Of a DNA stretch of 14,664 nt, positions 6,716 to 13,455 are shown one piece after another. Source of the stretch: Anaerolineales bacterium (GTDB lineage Bacteria > Chloroflexota > Anaerolineae > 4572-78 > J111); contig JAAUSP010000135.1 of assembly GCA_012032575.1 (NCBI GenBank), positions 1 through 14,664 on the forward strand, given 5' to 3'. Position 1 is the stretch's first letter. Each line of letters begins with the position of its first letter. The notes below the pieces were generated by a model, which searched no databases, had not been told where the DNA came from, and saw only the letters and a program-made list of their open reading frames with translations. The position numbers and the translations under genes were made by a program.

Positions 6716-7174
6716 ATGAAAAAAAATGAAAAAGAATTAAATAAAATTTTAGATTGGGCGAAAAAAAATAAAGTTAAAATTGAATTTATAACTCATCAAG
6801 ATTGTGATTACGGAGAATTTGATAGAAAAACAAATAAAGTTAAAATTTCCAACAAAGGAACTCTTGAAAAGCAAATTTTTTTGTTGCTCCATGAATTAGG
6901 TCATTTTATTTTATTGAAAAGTGAAAAGAAATTTTCTAAAAAATTTCCCTTTGTCTATCGCGCAGATGCTGATAAAAGGAAGTCAAAGGTGTCTACGATT
7001 TACCGAATGGACATTTTAAACGAAGAATTTGAAGCCTGGAAAGCTGGCGAAGAAATAGCAAAATCTTTAAATCTTGTTTATGATAAGATAAAGTTTAAAA
7101 AACTTATGTTAAAATTGTTAAAAACTTATGTTGATTGGATTGTTTTTTCTTCAAAAAATAAAAAAACTAATTAA
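6716..7174 (+). CDS. HExxH metallopeptidase-like protein (M78-like)
   Basis: A 152-residue protein counted from ATG 6716, preferred over an in-frame TTG at 6698 because AAAGAG sits at a usable distance before it. Residues 55-63 read FLLLHELGH, the zincin signature with two histidine ligands and the catalytic glutamate. A downstream EEFEAWKAGEEIA at about residues 103-115 places glutamates where the third metal ligand lies in ImmA/IrrE-type (M78) peptidases. The N-terminal 50 residues are lysine-rich with a beta-hairpin look (GEFDRKTNKVKIS). The protein lacks a helix-turn-helix domain. A zinc-dependent protease acting on a host or phage protein is inferred; the substrate is unknown. It opens a run of small genes and is followed four bases later by a 51-residue protein. 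Confidence 0.7.
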   Translation: MKKNEKELNKILDWAKKNKVKIEFITHQDCDYGEFDRKTNKVKISNKGTLEKQIFLLLHELGHFILLKSEKKFSKKFPFVYRADADKRKSKVSTIYRMDILNEEFEAWKAGEEIAKSLNLVYDKIKFKKLMLKLLKTYVDWIVFSSKNKKTN

Positions 7175-7178
7175 AACT

Positions 7179-7334
7179 ATGAATGATTTTGAGTTATTAA
7201 TAGCAATTGATGAAAAAAACAAACAAAAATTTGTTGAAAATAGAGTATTTGTTGATTTAACTTATGATAATTATTTAAGATACTTGGAGTTTTTAAAACA
7301 TAAGGAAAATGAAAAAACAAACGCAGAAGAATAA
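7179..7334 (+). CDS. 51-residue hypothetical protein
   Basis: Starts at ATG 7179 (MNDFELLIAIDEKNKQKF), four bases after the preceding stop; an in-frame upstream start would overlap the previous gene by nearly 50 bases and is rejected. It is charged, with an aromatic core (LTYDNYLRYLEFL), and probably helical. Its last 26 bases overlap the next gene in another frame, whose AAGGA lies inside it, suggesting coupled translation. I do not recognise it. It sits between two HExxH proteins, so it could be a partner or inhibitor of either, but nothing in the sequence shows this. Confidence 0.5.
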   Translation: MNDFELLIAIDEKNKQKFVENRVFVDLTYDNYLRYLEFLKHKENEKTNAEE

Positions 7335-7725
7335 AAACCTTCCTCATTATCATGAATTAATAACAGAATTTTATGATTTTGCTAAACAAAATCTTGGGTT
7401 TAAGAATGACCCAAAACTATTCTTTATTGATGATGAAAAAAACTCAAAAGATCCTCTTTGTCAAACAGGATATTATTCTCCGGAAAAACAAGAGATTTAT
7501 GTTTATACAACCGCAAGACATCCAAAAGATATTTTAAGGTCTTTTGCTCATGAGTTAATTCATCATTTGCAAAATTCCAGAGGAGAGTTTAAAAATGGTG
7601 TTAAAACCCAAGAAGGCTACGCCCAAGAAGACAACCATTTGAGAAAAATGGAGGAAGAAGCTTATTCAGTTGGAAATCTGTTATTGCGAGATTGGACAGA
7701 TGGGAGACAAAAAAATGGAAGATAA
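7309..7725 (+). CDS. HExxH zincin-like protein
   Basis: A 138-residue protein with ATG 7309 preceded by AAGGA. Residues 79-88 read FAHELIHHLQ, an HExxH zinc site, and MEEEAY at about 114-119 supplies a plausible third ligand. The N-terminal half includes LFFIDDEKN, GYYSPEKQEIYVYTTARHPKDILRS, the beta strand plus lead-in helix normal before the zinc helix in small phage zincins. The linker EFKNGVKTQEGYAQEDNHLRK is polar. The length suits a minimal catalytic domain. The protein is cytosolic, with no signal peptide. Function is inferred as a metallopeptidase of unknown target. It overlaps both neighbours (26 and 11 bases), typical of a tightly coupled operon. It is not closely similar to the HELGH protein upstream. 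Confidence 0.68.
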   Translation: MKKQTQKNKNLPHYHELITEFYDFAKQNLGFKNDPKLFFIDDEKNSKDPLCQTGYYSPEKQEIYVYTTARHPKDILRSFAHELIHHLQNSRGEFKNGVKTQEGYAQEDNHLRKMEEEAYSVGNLLLRDWTDGRQKNGR

Positions 7726-7873
7726 AAAGAAAAACGCATTTGAAAAATATAAAGAGGATTTAAAAGAAGGCAAGATTAAATACCAAGAGTTTAGCACAAC
7801 CGAAGCGTTTAAGCAACGAATGATTAGATTAGAAAAGGCTATTTACGATAGACTTAAAATAAAAAGGAAATAA
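7715..7873 (+). CDS. 52-residue charged hypothetical protein
   Basis: ATG 7715 (MEDKKKNAFEKYKEDL) is chosen because GGGAG at 7702-7706 sits eight bases upstream; further in-frame starts lie at 7670 and 7700. The protein is helical and lysine/glutamate rich, with a central FSTTEAFKQRMIRLEKAIYDRL. It starts inside the zincin gene and stops two bases before the next ATG; its last codons (AAAAGGAAA) double as that gene's ribosome binding site. I do not recognise it and see no motif. A small nucleic-acid-binding or adaptor protein would be a guess only. Confidence 0.5.
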   Translation: MEDKKKNAFEKYKEDLKEGKIKYQEFSTTEAFKQRMIRLEKAIYDRLKIKRK

Positions 7874-7875
7874 TT

Positions 7876-8271
7876 ATGAATCCTCTAAAAAGACGATTAA
7901 AAAAACAAATAAAAGATGAAATGCGTAAAATCGCTCAAAATCTTGGTTTAGAAAACTTTATTTTTGATAATAATCCCAAAAATGTTGTTTATCAAATGTG
8001 GAAAAACGGCCAAAACGAAACAGAAGTCCCCGCCGTTCCTCAACCACCGCTTAAAAACGCTTTCAAAGAGCTTGAAAGCCTCCCTGGCTCGCTCTCAACC
8101 ATCGCACCACAAGAGGAGTTGGATAAGATTTCTGACGAACCTGACGAGCAATTAGAGGGTTCTGACGAAAAAGAAGAAGATAAGATTGAAATTGAAAATG
8201 AGAATTTCTCTTTACCACAAAAGAAGAAGGGTGGAAGACCAAGAAAGACGGAAACCAAAACAAATGAATAG
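7876..8271 (+). CDS. acidic protein with a C-terminal AT-hook-like motif
   Basis: A 131-residue protein with a good AAGGAA ribosome binding site. Residues 1-20 are strongly basic (PLKRRLKKQIKDEMRK). The middle is proline-rich (VPAVPQPPL), then very acidic (about residues 80-115, with many D and E). The C-terminus is KKKGGRPRKTETKTNE, where GGRPRK matches the GRP core of AT-hooks, which bind the minor groove of AT-rich DNA. The bipolar charge suggests a DNA- or RNA-associated or assembly protein; this is inference. It overlaps the next gene by eight bases through ATGAATAG. I do not recognise a family. Confidence 0.6.
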   Translation: MNPLKRRLKKQIKDEMRKIAQNLGLENFIFDNNPKNVVYQMWKNGQNETEVPAVPQPPLKNAFKELESLPGSLSTIAPQEELDKISDEPDEQLEGSDEKEEDKIEIENENFSLPQKKKGGRPRKTETKTNE

Positions 8272-9031
8272 AAAAGATTTTATAAAAGAAATAAAGCCAA
8301 AATTTCTTATAAAAGAAGAATTAAAACAATTTCTTTTAGAAAAAAGAGCAAAAGAAAAAGAAGAAGAATTTCTTGTTCGCAAAGAGATTCGTAAATTAAT
8401 TCGGGAAGCAAAAAAGGAGATAGAAAACGCCCCACATGCTTCAACAGGAATAAACATTCTCCAGGATTTATTAAAGAAAATAATTCCATCTTTGGAACAA
8501 GACTACAAAACTCTAACAACAGACTTGGAACAAAGAAAATCTTTTAGGTCTCACATTATTAATGCTGTTGAAAAATCCCTTCAACAGAGCGAACTTAATA
8601 AAGATGCAGGAGAACAACTAGATGTCCCTATGGCGACTCCCGACAATCCTTCTTTGACCGAAGATGACCCCTTAAAGGTCTCTATCGATGCTTCCGCCTT
8701 GCCTCCGCAAGATAAGTTTATCGACATTTCAGGAAAACAAAAGAATGACCCAGAAAAAGAAAAAGTTGATAGTTTTTCTCTTCCAGGCGCTGACGAAACA
8801 GGAAGAAACATGGCTTTGACCGCATTTGATAAAATTGAAAATCAAATTCTTGACGCTTATTCTGTTTTAAGTGCCGAAAAAGATAAAAAATTATTTTTTG
8901 ATTATCTTATAACAAACTTAAAACTTTATTTTGATAAATTCGAGAACGAAATTAAAGAAAGCCTCCCAGAACCCACTACACAAGAATACGAAGATGATGT
9001 ATCATCTGTGGAAAGTCCTGGGAGCGTATAA
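8264..9031 (+). CDS. 255-residue conserved-looking hypothetical protein
   Basis: The start ATG 8264 (MNRKDFIKEIKPKF) overlaps the upstream stop in ATGAATAG, a common coupling arrangement; an in-frame start at 8186 would bury 86 bases in the previous gene. Residues 1-55 form a highly charged, coiled-coil-prone helix (KEELKQFLLEKRAKEKEEEFLVRKEIRKL). A second helical region follows (ILQDLLKKIIPSLEQDYKTL), then a low-complexity acidic linker rich in P, S and D. The C-terminal part, about residues 180-235, looks folded and conserved: LPGADETGRNMALTAFDKIE then FFDYLITNLKLYFDKFENEI. I have an impression of similar C-termini in marine myovirus proteins but cannot name one. Structural or assembly function is possible. 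Confidence 0.62.
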   Translation: MNRKDFIKEIKPKFLIKEELKQFLLEKRAKEKEEEFLVRKEIRKLIREAKKEIENAPHASTGINILQDLLKKIIPSLEQDYKTLTTDLEQRKSFRSHIINAVEKSLQQSELNKDAGEQLDVPMATPDNPSLTEDDPLKVSIDASALPPQDKFIDISGKQKNDPEKEKVDSFSLPGADETGRNMALTAFDKIENQILDAYSVLSAEKDKKLFFDYLITNLKLYFDKFENEIKESLPEPTTQEYEDDVSSVESPGSV

Positions 9032-9309
9032 ATGAAGTTCAAAGAAAAAGGTTTGGAAATAGGTTCTCTCGTTCAAGAAAAAAATCAAGCGTATGGTGAT
9101 TCTTTCGCAAAAAGCGAACAAGTCATTAAAATCTTGTATCCAAACGGAATTAAACCGGAGCAATACCGAGATTTGCTCGGTATTTGCCGAGTTCTTGATA
9201 AAATGTTTAGAATAGCAAACCAAAAGATGCTTTTGGGGAAAGTCCTTGGAAAGACATCGCAGGTTATGGAATTCTCGGAGATGTCTATGCTGACGAAGAT
9301 AAGGAATAG
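9032..9309 (+). CDS. small AYGDSF-family phage protein (one frameshift)
   Basis: Starts at ATG 9032 directly after the previous stop, with GGGAG upstream. It reads EIGSLVQEKNQAYGDSFAKS, then ILYPNGIKPEQYRDLLGICRVLDKMFRIAN, a pattern I know from many phage hypothetical proteins. The frame then drifts; the next frame gives KDAFGESPWKDIAGYGILGDVYADEDKE and a stop at 9307-9309, the expected end. One A is missing from the A4 run at 9222-9225. Repaired length is 92 residues. The AYGDSF box resembles that in DUF1599-type nucleotide-modification proteins, but the link is tentative. It is cytosolic and all-helical in appearance. The function is unknown; a role in nucleotide or DNA metabolism is a guess. 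Confidence 0.72.
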
Positions 9310-9311
9310 TC

Positions 9312-9616
9312 AAGTTTTATCTTTTTAATCTTGAAAATAAACATTTATTTGTTGAAAAAATAAAAAATAAACACAATCTTGATGATAATTTTTTAAGAAT
9401 TATCAACAGAATGACGATTGAAGATTTGATTTCGTTAAAGCTCTGTCTTGCAAATAAAACAATTAACTATAACTTTGGAAATTATTTGATAAAGTTGTTA
9501 AAGAAGCGGTTTTGAATGTTGTTAATGATTTTACAAATGATTTAGAGTTGAAAGTTGAATTGCTGGGAATAACAAAAGAAAAATACAAAAAACTTCTTGA
9601 AAAATACAAAAAATAG
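9312..9616 (+). CDS. hypothetical protein, about 100 residues (one frameshift, start unclear)
   Basis: From 9312 one frame reads KFYLFNLENKHLFVEKIKNKHN then RIINRMTIEDLISLKLCLANKT to a TGA near 9514. After one missing T in TTT at 9485-9487 the other frame reads FDKVVKEAVLNVVNDFTNDLELKVELLGITKEKYKKLLEKYKK, ending with TAG 9614-9616. The joined protein is helical and protein-like. No ATG precedes KFYLF; the codons before it are GGA ATA GTC, so the true start may be hidden by another error, or ATG 9409 could be used. AAGGA at 9301-9305 would serve a start near 9309-9312. It is followed ten bases later by the PIN-PhoH gene. I do not recognise it. Confidence 0.5.
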
Positions 9617-9626
9617 GAAATAAAAA

Positions 9627-12072
9627 ATGGCTAAAAAAGTTTATGTCTTGGATACAAATGTAATCTTGTCGGATGTTAATTGTTTTTATTCGTTTAAAAC
9701 AAGCAACATTTTGGTTCCATTAAAAGTTATTCAAGAACTTGATAAACACAAAAAGAGCGAAGTTCTTGGTTTTAACGCTCGGTCGGCAATAAAGTTTATT
9801 GATGCGTTGAGACAAAAAGGTTCAATAAATACCGGAGTTAAGATTGGGAAAGGTTATGGCGTTCTTCAGGTTGTAGGTCATAACGATTACAAAATGCCGA
9901 GTGAATTTCCGTTAAGTGACCCAGATAATCAAATTCTGGCGACCGCTATGAATGAGAAATCAAAAGAGGAAAATAAAGATAAAAAGTTTATTGTCGTTTC
10001 CAACGATGTTAATCTTCGAATCAAATGCGACGCTCTTGGCTTGGAATGTCAAGATTTTAAAGAAGACCATGTTATTAAAAATAGAGCGGAACTTTTTTCA
10101 GGAGCAAACGAACTTCTTGTTGATGATGTTTTGATTGATAGATTTTATCGCGGAGAGGAAGTCGTTCCTAATGTTGTTTTCCTGAAAATCTAAATTATTT
10201 CCAAATCAATTTCTTGTTTTGATTTCTTCTTCAATGAAAAAAAATCAGCTCTCGCTCAATTTGTTTCTTGGAGCCTCCCACTATTAAAAGTTAAGGAAAA
10301 TTATAAAAGTGATTGGGGTTTGGTCGCAAAAAATAAAGAACAACAATTTGCGATGAATTTGTTGATGAATCCCGAAATACCTTTGGTTACTTTGGTGGGT
10401 CAGGCGGGAACAGGGAAGACGATGATTACGCTAGGTTGCGCGCTCGACCAAGTCAATTCTTCTAAAAAAGGTTCCAAGAACTCTGCTAATAAACCTTATG
10501 ATAAGATTCTGGTTACAAAACCAATTGTGCCTATGGGAAAAGACATAGGCTTCCTTCCGGGCAGTTTGGAAGAGAAGATGTCCCCGTGGCTGGCCCCGAT
10601 ACAAGATAATTTACGCACACTTATGGGAAATGATGAACTTATGCTTGAAGAGTATTCAAAGCAAAAAATTATCGAAATGGAAGCTTTGACTTACATTCGT
10701 GGTCGGTCCATTCCCAATTCCTTCATCATCATCGATGAATGTTTTCCAGGAGACCAATTAATCCTTGCCGAAAACGGGCAAAAGTTCGCAATTTATGATT
10801 TATACCGAGACAGCCTTTTACACAACGAGAAGTTGCCGAAAGTTCTTTCTTTTAATGAAGAATTGAATAAGTTTGAAGTTAATAAAATTCTTTCAATAAC
10901 TCGTAAAGACTATCCAAGAGAATTGATTGAGCTTAAAATCGCTGGAACGACTTTCAACCCGACCGAAGAACACCCTTTTCTTTGTTATGAAAAAGGTTGG
11001 AAAAAAGCAAAAGACCTTGATGTTGGAGACCCAATTGTTTCATTTGGAAAGAACAAAAAGTCTTTCAAAGTCTTAAATGAGGAGCAAGAGCAACTTGTTT
11101 ATGGGTTATGTCTAACCAACCGAGCGATTCTCAAAAGAACAAGCAAAAACAAGTTTTATTATTTCTTGCGTCTTCCACAAAGAAGAAGAAAAAGAAAGTT
11201 TTCTCAAAATTAAGGAAATCTTGGGAGGGCGAATTGAACCTTTATTGGTGGCGGACAAAATCAATTATTTTGATTATGTTAAAAACAAGAAAAATCACGA
11301 AACAAAAGAGAAGTTTACAAGTGATTATTTTTATTTTGATGAAAAGTGTGTTAATCATCACCGGGAGTGTTCGTTTGAATGGGTTCTTCCTAGAATTGAT
11401 AATAGAGGGTGGGCGATTTTCTATCAATTTTCTGTTATGGATTATGAGAACCATGGTCCAGTTTTGGAAACCCGAGTTAATTTTGGGAAAAATCCTGGGA
11501 ATCCTTATACAAATAAAATCAATAATGCCTTGATAGGACTTGGCTATGATTGTGAAATTATTGATAGAAGATTTGTTAAATTGAAAGGAAAATCTTTTAA
11601 TGATTTTACAGATTGGATTGCTTCGTATGTTTTCTCTTTTAATAATTGGGTCTTGCCGAAAAAACAAGAAGAAAGCTATAATTGGGAATACAAAGAACCT
11701 GAATTATTTATTTCTTCGGTTGAGAGCGTTAAAAAAACAAAACGAAAAGAGTTTGTTTTTGATTTAGAAATTGAAAATAATCATAATTTCGTTGTTTGTT
11801 CTCCTTATCAGGATAATTTCGGAGTTGTAGCTCACAACTGTCAAAACCTGACTCGGCATGAGGTTAAAACTATTTTGACTCGTGTTGGCGAAGGAAGCAA
11901 GATTGTTCTTATTGGAGACATCGAACAAATTGATAATGTTAATCTTGACGAAACAAACAACGGCTTGACTTATGTTATTGAAAAATTCAAAGCAGAATCA
12001 ATCGCGGGTCATACAACATTAACCAAAGGGGAACGCTCAATTCTTGCAACAAGAACGAGCAAATTGTTATGA
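9627..12072 (+). CDS. PIN-PhoH fusion ATPase/ribonuclease with intein (three frameshifts)
   Basis: A PhoH2-type protein. Its N-terminal PIN nuclease domain has the acidic site D9 (LDTN), E37 (VIQELDK), D98/D100 (SDPDNQ) and D127 (SNDVNLR). Its C-terminal PhoH domain has Walker A GQAGTGKT, KPIVPMGKDIGFLPGSLEEKM, Walker B FIIIDE and IVLIGDIEQID, ending GHTTLTKGERSILA. In characterised PhoH2 proteins this pair is an ATP-driven RNA helicase plus ribonuclease. Three indels break it. An extra base near 10187-10196 leads to PNQFLVLIS. A missing base near 10225-10244 leads to EKKSALAQF and DWGLVAKNKEQQFA. An extra base (or two missing) near 11175-11181 lies in the intein. Repaired, it is about 814 residues, or about 448 without the intein, a normal PhoH2 size. 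AGGA nine bases upstream of ATG 9627 sets the start. Confidence 0.85.
10740..11838 (+). mobile_element. intein in the PhoH Walker B motif
   Basis: Begins at Cys (TGT 10740-10742) after FIIIDE with CFPGDQLILAENG, a clear block A. GTTFNPTEEHPFLC is block B with its T..H. Near the end come KEFVFDLEIENNHNFVV (block F) and GVVAHN (block G: penultimate His, terminal Asn at 11836-11838). The next extein residue is Cys (11839-11841), then QNLTRHEVK, resuming PhoH. About 366 residues once the frameshift near 11178 is repaired, long enough for an endonuclease domain. The middle resembles a LAGLIDADG enzyme (QLVYGLCLTNRAILKR, FLKIKEILGGRIEP), but the expected acidic position reads TNR where such enzymes usually have DG. 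All four splicing residues are present, so splicing looks possible; homing looks doubtful. Confidence 0.85.
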
Positions 12073-12519
12073 TTTATAATAAAATTCCGCTGGAATTCAT
12101 AAATAACCCAGAAAAAGATAAAATAAATCTTAAAGAAGTTGAAAAACAAATTGAAAAAATAATTCCTAAACATTTGTTAGAAAACGTTGAAGCAATTTAT
12201 TTAACCAATTCGCAAGGGTTTGATGATGCTGACATCGTTTTATAAAGAAGGTTGTCTTTATCTTGATAATGATTTAATCAATAAAGAAACCATTTTGCCT
12301 CTCGTTGCTCACGGTGTTGCTTGGTCGATAGAAGAACAATTTCGGGATGAAATCTTTAATGAAGGCTTTGAAGAGGACTTCATCAACGAAAGTCAAGAAG
12401 ACGAGACGCAGGAAGAATTTTGGAGATGGTGCTTCGAGAATTATTTTTTTGATAAACAAGAAATAAAAAATTTTCCTAAAATCTATAAAATGATTGATAG
12501 GTTGGTTCTAAATAAATAA
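12069..12519 (+). CDS. possible degenerate zincin-like protein (one frameshift)
   Basis: Starts in an ATGA overlap with the PhoH stop, so translation is coupled. It reads MIYNKIPLEFIN, then EKIIPKHLLENVEAIYLTNSQGFDDADI, breaks near 12236-12241 (one extra base) and continues FYKEGCLYLDNDLINKETILPLVAHGVAWSIEEQF to a TAA at 12517-12519, about 149 residues. The layout (hLLxNVExIY, YxxGxxYxxN, then a helix) matches a phage family in which the helix is normally a HEIAHS.E zinc site. Here that helix reads HGVAWSIE, keeping the first His but losing the catalytic Glu and the second His. The C-terminal half is acidic and aromatic (FRDEIFNEGFEEDF). A non-catalytic relative is inferred; the family link rests on memory of the pattern. 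Confidence 0.6.
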
Positions 12520-12564
12520 AGTTCTTTGTTGAAGTTCTAGCAATTCTGTGCTATTTTGGTTGAA

Positions 12565-13409
12565 ATGGAAGATAGACACATTTCGTTCGGCCAATTGCAA
12601 CTTTATAATAATTTTTGTTCTTTTTATTATCGGCTTGCGTATGTTGATAAATTAATTCCGCGAGAGCAAAACATTTTTACGATGTTTGGTGATTGTGTTC
12701 ATAAAGCGATAGAACAAAAGATAAAAATAATCAAGCAGATACGAAAGAAGTCTTCGGTAAATTATTTGAAGAAGGGTTTAAAAGCCTTCCTCAACAAGAA
12801 ATTAATAAAATTGCAGAAGAAAAAAAATACAAAGACATCGTTATTTCTATGAAAAAAGAAGGCTCTTCTCTCGCCGAAGAGGCTTTCAATTCCTTATCAA
12901 AAAACTTTCCAACATTTTCAATTCTTAAAGCAGAACAAGAATTAAATGCTAAAATAAAAGATGGTCTTAATTTTAATGGTTATGTTGATTTGATTTTGGT
13001 GGACAAAGAAGCAAAAAAATTTATTATTGCAGATTGGAAGACTTGTTCTTGGGGTTGGGATGCAGAAACAAGAAATGATAAATGGAAAGTCTATCAGTTG
13101 GCTCTTTATAAGCATTTTATCGCACAAGAAATCAACATTCCTCTTGAAAATATTGATACTTGCTTTATTCTCATTAAAAGAACCGCAAAAAAGGATAGAA
13201 TTGAATACCTTCCGGTTTCGAACACTCAAAAAAGGATTTCCAATGCTTTGAAAGTTCTTGATGATACAATCAAGAACATCGAGTCTGGAAACTTCCCGAT
13301 GAATAAGAAGTCTTGCGAAAAATGTCGTGCAAAAAATGTTTGGTGCTTCCCAAATCCGTTAGATGTTGTTAGTAAGCCAAGTGTTTTGAGTGTTTTTGAG
13401 GAAAATTGA
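12565..13409 (+). CDS. Cas4-like PD-(D/E)XK nuclease with Fe-S cysteines (one frameshift)
   Basis: Reads MEDRHISFGQLQLYNNFCSFYYRLAYVDKL, the usual Cas4/RecB-type opening, then FGDCVHKAIEQK with the motif I histidine. One A is missing in the A4 run at 12716-12719, after which the frame continues DKNNQADTKEVFGKLFEEG without a break to the stop at 13407-13409. The repaired length is 281 residues. The catalytic core is present: GYVDLIL (Asp), IADWKT (DxK) and WKVYQLALYKHF (QxxxY). Near the end SCEKCRAKNVWC gives three cysteines, and with C18 (NNFC) makes the four-cysteine set of Fe-S Cas4/AddB nucleases. The expected activity is exonuclease or DNA-end processing, perhaps in phage recombination or host DNA breakdown. 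ATG 12565 is preferred over TTG 12556. No cas genes or CRISPR array are nearby. Confidence 0.85.
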
Positions 13410-13426
13410 AAAAAATTATTAAAGTT

Positions 13427-13446
13427 TTATGCAAAATGATGCATAA
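13427..13446 (+). promoter_or_regulatory. small inverted repeat upstream of the glycosyltransferase
   Basis: TTATGCA (13427-13433) and TGCATAA (13440-13446) are perfect inverted arms around AAATGA, ten bases before the ATG at 13456. No T-run follows, so it is not a terminator. It could be an operator or an mRNA hairpin near a start that lacks a clear ribosome binding site. Short arms of A/T-rich sequence can arise by chance. Confidence 0.3.
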
Positions 13447-13455
13447 TTCTTTCCA

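Noticed and set aside
7964..8811. Several minus-strand and alternative-frame ORFs over the auxiliary genes
   Set aside because: They shadow plus-strand genes that have ribosome binding sites and coherent protein motifs; the shadows are low-complexity Ser/Phe/Leu runs.
11242..11667. Minus-strand 141-residue ORF inside the intein
   Set aside because: It overlaps the intein endonuclease region entirely, has no ribosome binding site or motif, and the plus-strand reading is well supported.
12538..12557. Possible terminator TAGCA-ATTCTG-TGCTA-TTTT before the Cas4-like gene
   Set aside because: The stem is only five base pairs and the T-run four bases; too weak to call in AT-rich DNA.
12565..13409. 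CRISPR-Cas locus suggested by the Cas4-like nuclease
   Set aside because: There are no regularly spaced short repeats and no cas1, cas2 or effector genes anywhere in the window.
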